Notes: generated by a model from the letters alone, not told the origin. A DNA stretch of 64,000 nt from Stenotrophomonas maltophilia (GCA_900113425.1 FOZF01000002.1:248001-312000), one strand, 5' to 3'; shown: positions 36,874-46,427, counted from the first letter of the stretch. Numbers and translations are program-made.

Positions 36874-37730
36874 CACGCCTGCTCCTGCAACAGCAGGAAG
36901 ACGCTGCAGGCCAGCAGATCGGCGCTGCCGCCCGGGCTGAGCCGGCGTGCGACGAAGGCATCGCCGATGTCTTGCAGGCGGGGTCGCCAGCCGGCGGCAA
37001 AGGCACCACCGGCGTCGAGGAATCCGCGTGCCTGCTGCTGGGCCCAGCGCAGTCCGGCAACACCGCCCCGATGCAGCAGGTTCAGATCCTCGACCTCTGC
37101 GACCAGATGCATCAGGGTGTGGGCCAGTGCAGCTTCGCGTGGCAGCCCTGCGCCCAGCGCACGGCGCAGCGCCGGCAGGGCCAACCCACGCAGCAGGGGA
37201 TATCCAGCGGCCGCCTGCTCGCGTACGCCGGGCACGCCGTGACGGGCGCGCGCGCGCTGCCCGGGACTGTTCACATCCAGGGGCGAGGTGGCGAAGGCGT
37301 CCGCCCATTGGCAGACCGCCTGGCATACCTGTTCACCCGTTGCGGTTCGGCCCAGACGCGTGCGGCACGAGGCCGATGCCGCCACCAGCAAGCCCAGGCT
37401 GAAGATCGCGCCGCGGTGGGTGTTGACGCCGCCTGTGGCGCGCAGCATCGCCGCTTCGGCGGCCAGGCCGTGGTCGCGCAGCCGATGGAACGGCGCTTCG
37501 GCGGCGCCATCGCGGGCAACCGCAGTGAAATAGTGGCGCAGGGCAAACAGGCTGCGCAGGAATGTACCGGCGTCCATGTCGTCATGGCTGCCACTGTCGA
37601 ACGGCGTGACCAGGCCGGGTTTGGGCGCACAGGCCAGTTCGGCATGCAGCGCGGCGATCGCCATGCGGCCGAGGCGTGCACTGTCGAGCGCGGCGCTGCG
37701 GCCGGCAAGGCGCGACGTGACGGCGCTCAT
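36873..37730 (-). CDS. mdcB: triphosphoribosyl-dephospho-CoA synthase MdcB
   Basis: A 285-residue CitG/MdcB family enzyme: KPGLVTPFDSGSHDDMD, GVNTHRGAIFSLGLL and the late helical MHLVAEVEDLNLLHRGG. It makes the prosthetic-group precursor 2'-(5''-triphosphoribosyl)-3'-dephospho-CoA from dephospho-CoA and ATP for the MdcC acyl carrier. Start and stop overlap mdcG (ATGA) and mdcH (TGATG), so translation is coupled. In the common Pseudomonas order this gene follows mdcA; here it comes after mdcG. Confidence 0.93.
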   Translation of the reverse strand: MSAVTSRLAGRSAALDSARLGRMAIAALHAELACAPKPGLVTPFDSGSHDDMDAGTFLRSLFALRHYFTAVARDGAAEAPFHRLRDHGLAAEAAMLRATGGVNTHRGAIFSLGLLVAASASCRTRLGRTATGEQVCQAVCQWADAFATSPLDVNSPGQRARARHGVPGVREQAAAGYPLLRGLALPALRRALGAGLPREAALAHTLMHLVAEVEDLNLLHRGGVAGLRWAQQQARGFLDAGGAFAAGWRPRLQDIGDAFVARRLSPGGSADLLACSVFLLLQEQA

Positions 37731-38368
37731 GCGGCCACTCCGGTGTCCTCGAAAAGACGGTGGCGTGCTTCCAGTGCTGCGCCGTCAAGGCGTTTGACCA
37801 GCAGTTGACGGCTGCTGCCGGCGTACTCGCGCCAGTTCACCGCAGCGCCGCGGGCCAGGCACAGCTCGCCGTCGACCCGCTGCGGATGCTGCGCTTCCCA
37901 CGCCCGCAGCCGTGTCACCAGCGCATCGGCCCCTGCCGCATCCGGGACCTCCCAGAGCAGGTCGATATCGGAACGGTCATGCACATAGGGCAGGCCAGTG
38001 ACGTGCTGCCAGGCGAATGCGCCGAACACACGGGCCGGCGCGAGCGCGGCGAGAGCGTACAACGGTGCCTGCCAGGCGGGCGATACACCTGCCGCCAGGA
38101 CTTCGCTCAGTGCCGGTGGCGCCTGACGGTGCTGTACATCCTGCAGCGGCACCCGCAGTGCAAGTCGTTGTTTGCCTTCGCCCGGTGGCAACGGCACACC
38201 CAGCCGCAGGCGGGAATCGGGGTCGTCTGCCGCGCGTCGCGCGACCATTGCCGGCAATCCGTGCGCGAACCATGCGGCGAGCCGCGGTTCCTGCGCAGCC
38301 ACGTCGGCCCGCCAGTCGGCGTGTGCCGACAACCAGACCAGCGTGTGGCGGGCCAGACGCTCAGGCAT
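37727..38368 (-). CDS. mdcG: phosphoribosyl-dephospho-CoA transferase MdcG
   Basis: A 213-residue protein of the MdcG nucleotidyltransferase family: LRLGVPLPPGEGKQRLALRV, FGAFAWQHVTGLPYVHDRSDIDLLWEV (with the Asp pair DIDLL) and WREYAGSSRQLLVKR. It attaches the prosthetic group made by MdcB to a serine of MdcC. The start is the ATG at 38368, overlapping mdcE by 8 nt; the ~50 residues of open frame before it are not family-like. It overlaps mdcB by 4 nt. Confidence 0.92.
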   Translation of the reverse strand: MPERLARHTLVWLSAHADWRADVAAQEPRLAAWFAHGLPAMVARRAADDPDSRLRLGVPLPPGEGKQRLALRVPLQDVQHRQAPPALSEVLAAGVSPAWQAPLYALAALAPARVFGAFAWQHVTGLPYVHDRSDIDLLWEVPDAAGADALVTRLRAWEAQHPQRVDGELCLARGAAVNWREYAGSSRQLLVKRLDGAALEARHRLFEDTGVAA

Positions 38369-39071
38369 CGCCGTTGGCCACCGCGCCCGCGACGGCAGCC
38401 GCCTGCAGGCGGCCCCCCCGTTCGGCACCCAGTGCAGCACGGTGGTCGCCGTCGGCCGGCGCGCGCAGGGCATCCAGCAAGGCCTGCGCCAGCTCGCCTG
38501 ACCACAGCGACCGTACCGCACCCATCGCCACGTAGTTTTCCACCCCGGGTGCGAACACCGGCGAAGTCAGGCTCAGCGCCTGCAGCTTTTCCAGCGGTTG
38601 CTTGGTTACGCGAGCCATCGCCCGCAGGTCCATCACCCGAACCTGGGCATCCGGCAGCGCATGGATCGTGTCCGCCATCAGGCCGAACGAGAGGAAGCCA
38701 CCGCTGACCGACTCGCCATGGACCAGGGTCACCAGCCGTGCGCCGCGTCGCCGCGCGACGTCCAGGCATTGCGCGAGGTGGGCGAAGTAACCGTTGATGC
38801 CGAGCAATTCGTCGCGGCGCGACAGGCGTTGGCCTGCGGTATCCACCAGCATCACGATCGGTCGCTGCGGATGTGCGGCGGTGCTGGCGAGTACTGTTGC
38901 CGCCAGTGCCAGTGCATGATCGACACCGACTTCCAGCTTGTCGGTGGTGCCGATGACCGTGACCTCGCCGTCTTCGGTACTGGCGCTTCCGGTCAGCACG
39001 GAATCGTGCACGGTCACGGCGTGACCGCGCGGGAACAGTGCGTCGAGCAGGGGCTGCAGCGGCGCGGTCAT
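38361..39071 (-). CDS. mdcE: malonate decarboxylase gamma subunit MdcE
   Basis: A 236-residue carboxyltransferase-fold subunit: VTVIGTTDKLEVGVDHALAL, PIVMLVDTAGQRLSRRDELLG and LVHGESVSGGFLSFGLMADT. MdcD and MdcE together decarboxylate malonyl-S-ACP to acetyl-S-ACP in the biotin-independent enzyme. Start at 39071, overlapping mdcD by 4 nt. Confidence 0.93.
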   Translation of the reverse strand: MTAPLQPLLDALFPRGHAVTVHDSVLTGSASTEDGEVTVIGTTDKLEVGVDHALALAATVLASTAAHPQRPIVMLVDTAGQRLSRRDELLGINGYFAHLAQCLDVARRRGARLVTLVHGESVSGGFLSFGLMADTIHALPDAQVRVMDLRAMARVTKQPLEKLQALSLTSPVFAPGVENYVAMGAVRSLWSGELAQALLDALRAPADGDHRAALGAERGGRLQAAAVAGAVANGDA

Positions 39072-39976
39072 GGCAGTTTCCTGTGGGCGGTGGTGGCGAG
39101 GAACGCGTCGGTGTCCAGCAGCGGCAGGCGCTCGGGATCGCCGATTCCCTGGCGTGCCCAGATCTCCAGACCATCGCGGCAATCCCCCCAGGCTTCTGCC
39201 CGGGCCTGCAGGGCGGCATGTCGCTGCTGCAGCGCGGCCAGCGCGGCGTCGGCGTCTGCGCTGGTGGCGTCTGGCTGCAGCGCCTCGAATGCGGCCTGGG
39301 CGAATGCATCGATGGCATCGGGAACCAGAACCTGCGCCTGGTCGATGAGGTAGCGGTGCTTGCCGCCCGTCACCCGCCATACGAGGGCACGGTCACGCGA
39401 GTCGAACTCCTCCACGCCGCGCACGGTCTCGATCACTTCCGGACCGGACAGCGACAGTCGCCCTTCCTCGGACATGATCACCGTGGTACAGCAGCGGGCG
39501 ACGATGCCCATGCCGCCGAAGGCGCCGTTGCCGCTGCCGATCAGGGCCACCACCGGCACGCCGGCGGCGCGCGCGTCCAGGGTCGCGCGCATGATCTCGG
39601 AAATGGCGATCAGGCCCGCATTGGCTTCATGCAGGCGCACGCCGCCGGTGTCGAGCAGCAGCAGCACACCGTCGGGCTTGAGTTGCGCGGCCCGGCGCAG
39701 CAGGCCGGTCAGCTTGGCGCCATGCACTTCGCCGACACCGCCCCCCATGAATTCGCCCTGCTGTGCAGCAATCAGTACATGCCTGCCACGCAGCGAGGCC
39801 GCCCCGACCACAATGCCGTCGTCGAACGCGGCAGGCTGGTCCAGCTGTGCCAGGTGCGGGCTCATGGCGCGCCTGGCAGGCCCGAGATACTCGGTGAACG
39901 ATCCGGCATCGACCAGCCCGGCAATACGGGCACGGGCATCGGCCTCGTGGTAGCTGCGTCGTTGCATCGGATTCAT
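39068..39976 (-). CDS. mdcD: malonate decarboxylase beta subunit MdcD
   Basis: A 302-residue carboxyltransferase/crotonase-fold subunit. It shows GGGVGEVHGAKLTGLLRRA, VLLLLDTGGVRLHEANAGL and LIGSGNGAFGGMGIVARCC, with glycine-rich oxyanion loops. It pairs with MdcE to form the decarboxylase core. A second in-frame ATG three codons in (39967) is possible. It overlaps mdcC by 4 nt. Confidence 0.93.
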   Translation of the reverse strand: MNPMQRRSYHEADARARIAGLVDAGSFTEYLGPARRAMSPHLAQLDQPAAFDDGIVVGAASLRGRHVLIAAQQGEFMGGGVGEVHGAKLTGLLRRAAQLKPDGVLLLLDTGGVRLHEANAGLIAISEIMRATLDARAAGVPVVALIGSGNGAFGGMGIVARCCTTVIMSEEGRLSLSGPEVIETVRGVEEFDSRDRALVWRVTGGKHRYLIDQAQVLVPDAIDAFAQAAFEALQPDATSADADAALAALQQRHAALQARAEAWGDCRDGLEIWARQGIGDPERLPLLDTDAFLATTAHRKLP

Positions 39977-40293
39977 CGCGGGTCTCCGGCGAGCAGTGTC
40001 TCCACCGCCTGGTCCAGGCGCAGGCTGACCACCGCCGGGGTGGCACCGGCATCGTTGATCGATACGCGCACGTCGCGCAGCGGATGCCGTCGGGCGAAAT
40101 CGCCGATGACCGCCTGCCAGATGGTGCCGAAGCCCTGCGCGGCGGTGACGACATGCACGGTCATTGCGCCGTCCTGCGTGGCAGGTTCCAGCAGGACTTC
40201 CAGATTGCCGGACGCCAGCACGCCCACCAGCACCGCGTCGTGCGGGAACCGCACCGGTGTTCTTCCGTCGAATCGATAGTCGAGGGTTTCCAT
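39973..40293 (-). CDS. mdcC: malonate decarboxylase acyl carrier protein MdcC
   Basis: A 106-residue delta subunit. Ser28 in VGVLASGNLEVLLEP is the probable attachment point of the phosphoribosyl-dephospho-CoA group, by analogy with CitD and characterised MdcC proteins. It carries malonyl and acetyl thioesters between MdcA, MdcH and MdcD/E. It starts 10 nt after the mdcA stop. Confidence 0.92.
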   Translation of the reverse strand: METLDYRFDGRTPVRFPHDAVLVGVLASGNLEVLLEPATQDGAMTVHVVTAAQGFGTIWQAVIGDFARRHPLRDVRVSINDAGATPAVVSLRLDQAVETLLAGDPR

Positions 40294-40303
40294 CGCGTGC
40301 CCC

Positions 40304-41947
40304 TTACCAGTTGCGGAAGCGCTTGGGTGGGTCGTAGAGACCGCCGGACCAGCGCACCAGGTCTTTCACCGAGCGCGCGGCCAGCAGGTCACGACTGGCG
40401 TCGCGCACCGAAATGCCGAGGTCTTCCGGTCGTCGGATCACGCCCCGGTCGCGCAGGTTCTCCACCATCGCGCGATCGCGGCCCAGGCCGACCGTGGTGT
40501 AACCGGCCACGCCGCGGATCGCCTGTTCGCGCTCCTCCGCAGTGCGGCACAGCAGCAGGTTGGCGATGCCTTCCTCGGTCAGCACATGGCTCACGTCATC
40601 GCCATAGATCATCACCGGTGGCAGTGGCATGCCGGCGCGCTCGGCCAATGCCCACGCATCGAGCCGGTCAACGAACGCGGGTGCCATGTGTTCGCGGAAG
40701 GTCTCCACCATCTGAACCACCAGCTTGCGCCCGCGTGGCATCTCGCCCGGGCGTGCGGCCTGCTGGCCGGCCTTGATCCAGGCGTCGCTGGCATGACGGC
40801 GGCCGCGCGCGTCCGAGCCCATGTTCGGCGCGCCACCGAAGCCGGCGATGCGGTCGCGGGTGGCGGTGGAGCTGTTGCCCTGCAGGTCGACCTGCAGCGT
40901 CGAGCCGATGAACATGTCGCACGCATACAGGCCGGCGGTCTGCGAGAACGCGCGGTTGGAGCGCATCGAGCCATCGGCGCCGGTGAAGAACACATCACCG
41001 CGCGCGGCGATGTACTTTTCCATGCCCAGTTCCGAACCGAACGAGTGCACGGACTTCACGAAACCCGACTCGATCGCGGGAATCAGCGCGGGATGCGGAT
41101 TGAGCGCCCAGTGCTGGCAGATCTTGCCCTTCAGGCCCAGCGATTCGGCATAGGTCGGCAGCAGCAGTTCGATCGCGGCCGTGTCGAAGCCGATGCCGTG
41201 GTTGAGCCGGTTCACGCCGTACTCGGCGTAGATGCCCTTGATCGCCATCATCGCCATCAGCACCTGGATCTCGGAGATCTGTGCCGGGTCGCGGGTGAAC
41301 AGGGGTTCGATGTGGTTCGGGCGCGGTGCCTGCACGACGAAGTTGACCCAGTCGGCGGGGATGTCGACGCGGGGGAGGGTGTCGACGATCTCGTTGACCT
41401 GGGCGATGACGATGCCGCCACGGAAGGCGGTCGCCTCGACGATCACCGGCGTGTCTTCGGTGTTCGGCCCGGTGTAGAGGTTGCCGTCGCGGTCGGCGGC
41501 CTGCGCCGCGACCAGTGCCACGCGCGGCGTAAGGTCGATGAAATAGCGGCCGAACAGTTCCAGATAGGTGTGGATGGCCCCGATCTGGATCCGCCCTTCG
41601 GCGACCAGGTTGGCCAGCCGCACCGATTGCGGACCTGAGAAGGAAAAATCCAGCTTCGAGGCAATGCCCCGCTCGAACACGTCCAGATGCGAGGGCAGCG
41701 ACAGCACCGACTGCACCATGTGCAGATCATGCACGCGGGCGGGGTCCAGGCCGGCAAGGCATTCGGCCAGGAAGTCGGCCTGCTTCTGGTTGTTGCCTTC
41801 CAGGCAGACCTTGTCGCCGGGTTCGAGCAGGGCGTGCAGCAGCTCGCCCACATTGTCGGCGGCCACTGCGTGGCCCCTGGTCCAGGGCGCAGCCCGCTGC
41901 AGACGTGCCTGGCGGCTGCGTTCCAGCGTGTCCCAGCTCGGGTTCAT
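40304..41947 (-). CDS. mdcA: malonate decarboxylase alpha subunit MdcA (acetyl-S-ACP:malonate ACP transferase)
   Basis: A 547-residue CoA-transferase-like enzyme: KVCLEGNNQKQADFLAECLA, DLHMVQSVLSLPSHLDVFERG, LNHGIGFDTAAIELLLPTYA and the glycine-rich RIAGFGGAPNMGSDARGRRH. It swaps acetyl for malonyl on MdcC, closing the cycle. It is the first gene of the mdc operon. The start at 41947 gives MNPSWDTLERSRQ; upstream frame residues are rejected. A TAATTA-containing direct repeat lies 26 nt upstream. Confidence 0.95.
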   Translation of the reverse strand: MNPSWDTLERSRQARLQRAAPWTRGHAVAADNVGELLHALLEPGDKVCLEGNNQKQADFLAECLAGLDPARVHDLHMVQSVLSLPSHLDVFERGIASKLDFSFSGPQSVRLANLVAEGRIQIGAIHTYLELFGRYFIDLTPRVALVAAQAADRDGNLYTGPNTEDTPVIVEATAFRGGIVIAQVNEIVDTLPRVDIPADWVNFVVQAPRPNHIEPLFTRDPAQISEIQVLMAMMAIKGIYAEYGVNRLNHGIGFDTAAIELLLPTYAESLGLKGKICQHWALNPHPALIPAIESGFVKSVHSFGSELGMEKYIAARGDVFFTGADGSMRSNRAFSQTAGLYACDMFIGSTLQVDLQGNSSTATRDRIAGFGGAPNMGSDARGRRHASDAWIKAGQQAARPGEMPRGRKLVVQMVETFREHMAPAFVDRLDAWALAERAGMPLPPVMIYGDDVSHVLTEEGIANLLLCRTAEEREQAIRGVAGYTTVGLGRDRAMVENLRDRGVIRRPEDLGISVRDASRDLLAARSVKDLVRWSGGLYDPPKRFRNW

Positions 41948-41972
41948 CGACCGGCTTCCGATTGGCGTTGGG

Positions 41973-41992
41973 ATAATTACGCCATAATTACG
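41973..41992. promoter_or_regulatory. ATAATTACG direct repeat upstream of mdcA, candidate regulator site
   Basis: ATAATTACG occurs at 41973-41981 and 41984-41992, an 11-bp period, in GC-rich surroundings 26 nt before the mdcA start. It could be the binding site of the GntR regulator or part of the promoter. No promoter consensus is clear. Confidence 0.5.
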
Positions 41993-42016
41993 AAGCCCGG
42001 TGCAACCTGCAGCGCA

Positions 42017-42047
42017 GCAAAAAGAAGGGCCCGCCAAAGGCGGGCCC
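42017..42047 (-). terminator. rho-independent terminator of the siderophore receptor gene
   Basis: The stem GGGCCCGC / GCGGGCCC is followed, on the minus strand, by TTCTTTTTGC, 32 nt after the receptor stop. Confidence 0.88.
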
Positions 42048-42078
42048 ATTCAGGTTTCAGGCTTTCAGCCGGTTGTTC

Positions 42079-44268
42079 TCAGAACTTCCAGCGCAGGCTG
42101 GCGGCGACGAAGCGCGGTTCGCCGTAGTTGTTGTAGTCCAGGTTCGCCCAGTAGGTCTTGTCCAGCGCGTTGCGCACGCTCAGCGTGGCCGTCCAGTTGT
42201 CGCTGATGCGGTAGTTGGCGTTGAACTGCACCAGCGTGTAGGCCGGCTGGTTCACGGTTACCGTGCCGCCCAGCGGGTAAGGGATGTTGTAGCCCTGCAC
42301 CTTGCTCTGCCATTGCACGCCGGCGCCCAGGCTCAGGCGTTCCAGCGCACCGCGCAGGCGCACCTGCGTGTTGAGCTGCAGCAGGTCTTCGGGCGGGTTG
42401 GCGTACAGCAGGTCGGTGGCGGCGCGGGTCACTTTGACATGGGTGAAGCCGGCGTTGACCGTCCAGCCCGGCAGGATCTCGCCGTTGACGTCCATTTCCC
42501 AGCCACGCGACTTGGTGCCGTTGACGCCGATGTAGGCCGAGGTGCCATCGCTCAGCGAGCCTTCCGGCACTCCCATGTCGCGCACGGCATAGTTGTCCTG
42601 CTTGGCCTCGAACACGGCGGCGTTGGCGGTCAGGCGCCCGTCGAACCACTGCGTCTTGATGCCCGCTTCCAGATTCGAGCCCTGCACCGGCGCCAGCAGG
42701 TTCTCGTTGCGGTCCTTGAAGTTCTGCGGGTTGAAGATCTCGGTGTAGCTGGCATAGACCGAGAACTGCGGCGTGACGTCGTAGACCAGTCCCACGTACG
42801 GGGTCACTTCATCACTGACCTTGTAGGCCCCGCTGGTCCCGGTATACGCACCGGCCACGCTGTAGGAGCGGCTGAGCGTTTCCCAGCGGCTCAGGCGCGC
42901 GCCCGCGATCAACGACAGCGGATCGGCCAGGCGCAGGCGCGCGGCCAGATAGACGCCGCTCTGCGTGGTCTTCTGCACGCGGCGTGCGCCGGTACGGGTG
43001 TAGGTCACCTCGGAGATGTCGCCGTTCCAGTCGTACACGTTGGGGATGTAGTAGCAACGCTCGCGGCCGCAGGTGGCCCAGTCGCGCGGGTAGTTCAGGG
43101 CAACGGTGTGGGTGGTGCCTTCCAGGTCAGACCACTGGGCACCGAGGGTGACGTCATGCTCGCGGCCGAACAGCGGGAACGTGCCGGTCAGGTAGGCATC
43201 GATGTTGCGCCGGGTGTCCTCCGAGTCGCCAGCGGCGGTGCGCAGGTAGATGCCCGCACCAGTGGCCGGATCGGGATTGCCGGTGCCGTACAGGCGCATG
43301 TTCTGCACATTGCCACGGGTGTGGGCGGTGTTGATCTTCAGCAGCCAGTCCTCGCCGAAGCGCTGCTCCAGGTTGGCGAACACCGTGCTGGTCTCGCGCT
43401 GCCAGTAGCTCCATTTCGGTGCCAGGTTGGTCGAGCGTGGCAGGTGCGCGAAATCGCCGCGGCTGTCGAAGAACGGCACGGTACCCCAGGTCGAACCGAC
43501 CGGATTGTTGTCCTGGGTCTGGTAGCCGAGCGTGACCGTGGTGCTGTCGGTCAGGTCGCCTTCCAGCACCGCCATGCCGGCCATCTTGTTCTCCTTGTAG
43601 CGGTCGTAATAGAAATCACGATCGGTATAGGCGGCGACCACGCGGCTGCGGAACCGGCCATCTGCGGTCAGCGGCGCGGTGACGTCGGCCTCCATGCGCC
43701 GATAGTCCCAGCTGCCGGCGCTCACCGAGAACGAGGCGTCGAAGTCCTTGCCGGGGCGCTTGCGCAGCAGGTTGACCGTGGCCGAAGGCACGCCTGCACC
43801 GCTGAGCAGGCCGTTGGCACCGCGGATCACTTCGATGCGGTCATAGAAGGCGGTGTCGTATTCCTGGTTGGTGGAGCCGCTGTAGGTGGGAATGCCATCG
43901 ACCTGGAAGTCCGTGATGGCAAAGCCACGGGCGTAGTACAGCGGGCGCTGGGTATCGTAGAAGGACACGCTGACGCCGGTGACGTTGCGCAGCACGTCGT
44001 TGATGCTGAACAGCGATTCGTCCTGCAGGCGCTGCAGGCTGATGGCCGTGGCCGACTGCGGCGTTTCCTGCAGGGTGATCGGCAGGCGGGTGCTGCTCGA
44101 GGGTGGGGCGGCCTGGTCGGCGCGGACGCTGACGCGGTCCAGGGTCTTGGCGTCGGCGGCGCCATCACCGGCAGCAAAGGCCGACGGTGTCGACAGGGAC
44201 AGGGATGCGAGCAGGGCGGCCGGCAGCAGCGCGCGACGGAGCGGGCGGGTAGGGGAGTGCAGGGACAT
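42079..44268 (-). CDS. TonB-dependent siderophore receptor
   Basis: A 729-residue outer-membrane receptor. It has a signal peptide (RALLPAALLASLSLSTPSAFA), a plug with LQETPQSATAISLQRLQDES, INDVLRNVTGVSVS and RIEVIRGANGLLSGAGVPSA, and a barrel ending in ...RFVAASLRWKF with the terminal Phe. Proportions and plug match the FhuE/FpvA/FoxA ferric-siderophore group. No N-terminal signalling domain is present, so it is not a FecA-type transducer. The start is the ATG at 44268; a longer frame from 44307 is possible. An A+T-rich inverted repeat upstream may be an iron-regulated operator. The cognate siderophore is unknown and no biosynthesis genes are nearby. Confidence 0.9.
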   Translation of the reverse strand: MSLHSPTRPLRRALLPAALLASLSLSTPSAFAAGDGAADAKTLDRVSVRADQAAPPSSSTRLPITLQETPQSATAISLQRLQDESLFSINDVLRNVTGVSVSFYDTQRPLYYARGFAITDFQVDGIPTYSGSTNQEYDTAFYDRIEVIRGANGLLSGAGVPSATVNLLRKRPGKDFDASFSVSAGSWDYRRMEADVTAPLTADGRFRSRVVAAYTDRDFYYDRYKENKMAGMAVLEGDLTDSTTVTLGYQTQDNNPVGSTWGTVPFFDSRGDFAHLPRSTNLAPKWSYWQRETSTVFANLEQRFGEDWLLKINTAHTRGNVQNMRLYGTGNPDPATGAGIYLRTAAGDSEDTRRNIDAYLTGTFPLFGREHDVTLGAQWSDLEGTTHTVALNYPRDWATCGRERCYYIPNVYDWNGDISEVTYTRTGARRVQKTTQSGVYLAARLRLADPLSLIAGARLSRWETLSRSYSVAGAYTGTSGAYKVSDEVTPYVGLVYDVTPQFSVYASYTEIFNPQNFKDRNENLLAPVQGSNLEAGIKTQWFDGRLTANAAVFEAKQDNYAVRDMGVPEGSLSDGTSAYIGVNGTKSRGWEMDVNGEILPGWTVNAGFTHVKVTRAATDLLYANPPEDLLQLNTQVRLRGALERLSLGAGVQWQSKVQGYNIPYPLGGTVTVNQPAYTLVQFNANYRISDNWTATLSVRNALDKTYWANLDYNNYGEPRFVAASLRWKF

Positions 44269-44382
44269 CTTGGTGGGCTCGATGCGGGAAAGTCGGAAGG
44301 GCGGCAACAGCCGGGCGGTACCCGGGGCGGCGGCTTCGGGCTGGGTCAGGTCCGTCTGGTGAGCGCGGGCGGCCCGCGCGAG

Positions 44383-44421
44383 GCGAAAATGTAAATCGTT
44401 CTTAACAACATTACAATTCGC
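44383..44421. promoter_or_regulatory. A+T-rich inverted repeat, candidate Fur-type operator
   Basis: GCGAAAATGTAA (44383-44394) and TTACAATTCGC (44411-44421) form an inverted repeat around a 16-nt A+T-rich core. The composition and position fit an iron-responsive promoter for the receptor. The match to the 19-bp Fur consensus is loose. Confidence 0.45.
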
Positions 44422-44487
44422 GCGGGGTCATTGGTGCCTGAGACGTTCACAGCAAGCCCCTGGCAGGACCGAGCCCCCTGAATGCGA

Positions 44488-44509
44488 ACGGCCACCCGAA
44501 GGTGGCCGT
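44488..44509 (-). terminator. hairpin terminator after mqo
   Basis: A perfect 9-bp stem (ACGGCCACC / GGTGGCCGT) with a CGAA loop, 24 nt after the mqo stop. No T-run, so termination strength is uncertain. Confidence 0.65.
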
Positions 44510-44533
44510 CCGTGTGTCATCGAAGACCCAGAC

Positions 44534-46213
44534 TCAGAGCGCCTGCAGTTCCTCGTTGGCGTTGCGCTTTTCCTTGGCCGGCGCCGGCGGTGTGGCCGGT
44601 GCAGCCGTGGCATCGGCCGGCACTTCCAGGTACGGCAGCTTCAGGGTCTGGCTGGTCATCGAACGGATCTCGTTGACCAGCGCGGCACTGTCGTTGAGCT
44701 TGCGCCCGTAGGAGGGCACGATCTCACGCAGGCGCGCTTCCCAGCCGGCCTTCATCTGCTTGGGGAAGGCCTTCGCCATCAGATCGAGCATGATCGGCGG
44801 CGACGTCGAGGCCCCGGGCGAAGCGCCCAGCAGCGCGGCAATGGTGTGGTCCTTGTCGGTCACGATCTCGGTACCGAACTGCAGCACCGCACCCTTCAAC
44901 GGGTCGCGCTTGATGATCTGCACGCGCTGGCCGGCGGTGACCAGCTTCCAGTCGCCCGGCTTGGCATTGGGGAAATACTTGACCAGTTCGGCCTGGCGGT
45001 CGGCGTCATTCAGCCGCGCCTGGCTCATCAGGTACTGCACCAGGTCCAGGTTGTCCTTGCCCACTTCCAGCATCGGCGCAACGTTGTTGTGGGTCACCGA
45101 CGAGTACAGGTCCCACCACGAGCCGTGCTTGAGGAACTTGGTGCTGTACAGCGCGAATGGGCCGAACAGGACCACCGGCTTGCCGTCCAGCTTGCGCGCA
45201 TCCAGGTGCGGCACCGACATCGGCGGCGAACCGGTCTCGGCCATGCCATAGGCCTTGACGCCATGGCGCGAGGTCACGTCCTGGCCCTGGAAGGCGAGGA
45301 ACTGGCCGCCCACCGGGAAGCCGGCGTAGTCCTTCGACTCGGGAATGCCTGACATCTGCAGCAGCTTCAGCGCGGCGCCGCCGGCACCGATGAACACGAA
45401 GCGGGCGTGGGTGGTGCTCTCGGTGCCGGCCTTGAGGTCCTTCACCGTGACGTTCCAGCTCTTGTCCGCGTTCTGCCGCAGTGCCGAGACTTCGTGGTTC
45501 AGGTGCAGGCTGAAGTTCGGACTGCGCTGCAGGCCGGCGGTCAACTGGCGGGTGATCACGCCGAAGTTGACGTCGGTACCCAGCGGCATCCAGGTCGCAG
45601 CGACCTTCTGCTTCGGATCGCGGCCTTCCATCATCAGCGGGGCCCACTGCCGGATCTGTGCCGGGTCTTCGGAGTACTGCATGCCGTAGAACAGCGGGTT
45701 CTTCACCAGCGCCTGCTGGCGCTTGTGCAGGTAGGCGATGTTGTCATCGCCCCAGACGAAGCTCATATGCGGCGTGGGGTTGATGAAGTCGCTGGGCTCG
45801 CTGAGCCGGCCTTCCTTCACCTGGTGCGACCAGAACTGGCGCGAGACCTCGAACGATTCGGCGATGCCGACCGCACGCTTGGTCTCGATGCTGCCGTCGG
45901 GCAGTTCCGGGGTGTAGTTCAGCTCGGCGAATGCCGAGTGGCCGGTGCCGGCGTTGTTCCAGCCGTCGGAGCTTTCGCCGGCGACGCCGTCGAGGCGTTC
46001 ATAGACCTGGATGTTCCAGTCCGGCTGCAGTTCCTGCAGGTAGGTGGCCAGGGTGATGCTCATGATGCCGGCGCCGACCAGCACAACGTCGACAGGCTTG
46101 TCGTTGCTGGCGGCGGGTACGGAGCGCTGGGTGAGCGGCCAGTACAGGAACACGGCGGCAGCCAGCAGGAACAGCACGAGCAGGGCGAGCAGGGCCTTGC
46201 CAAATTTCTTCAT
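44534..46213 (-). CDS. mqo: malate:quinone oxidoreductase with N-terminal membrane anchor
   Basis: A 559-residue FAD enzyme. After a hydrophobic segment ([20 protein letters not shown]), the FAD-binding [40 protein letters not shown] and the C-terminal [18 protein letters not shown] are characteristic of Mqo. It oxidises malate to oxaloacetate and passes electrons to quinone at the inner membrane. The clear N-terminal anchor goes beyond the peripheral attachment often assumed. The start is the ATG at 46213 (MKKFGK); a 24-residue longer frame lacks support. Confidence 0.93.
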   Translation of the reverse strand: MKKFGKALLALLVLFLLAAAVFLYWPLTQRSVPAASNDKPVDVVLVGAGIMSITLATYLQELQPDWNIQVYERLDGVAGESSDGWNNAGTGHSAFAELNYTPELPDGSIETKRAVGIAESFEVSRQFWSHQVKEGRLSEPSDFINPTPHMSFVWGDDNIAYLHKRQQALVKNPLFYGMQYSEDPAQIRQWAPLMMEGRDPKQKVAATWMPLGTDVNFGVITRQLTAGLQRSPNFSLHLNHEVSALRQNADKSWNVTVKDLKAGTESTTHARFVFIGAGGAALKLLQMSGIPESKDYAGFPVGGQFLAFQGQDVTSRHGVKAYGMAETGSPPMSVPHLDARKLDGKPVVLFGPFALYSTKFLKHGSWWDLYSSVTHNNVAPMLEVGKDNLDLVQYLMSQARLNDADRQAELVKYFPNAKPGDWKLVTAGQRVQIIKRDPLKGAVLQFGTEIVTDKDHTIAALLGASPGASTSPPIMLDLMAKAFPKQMKAGWEARLREIVPSYGRKLNDSAALVNEIRSMTSQTLKLPYLEVPADATAAPATPPAPAKEKRNANEELQAL

Positions 46214-46427
46214 GGGGGCGGGATCGTTGGCGGAGGGGAGGAGATCAGGATGCGCGCTGGGCAGGGGAAGGGCGTGAAGAAACAACGCCTTGCAGCATCC
46301 TTGCAGAGGATTCTACCCGGAATGGGTCCGTTTTTTGTGCAATGCATCATCCTGCCGGCGGTCGCTCCGGGGTAGACTTGTCGGCTGATTCCAGAACGAC
46401 CACCGGCCACGGAGGGGCCGCGCAACG

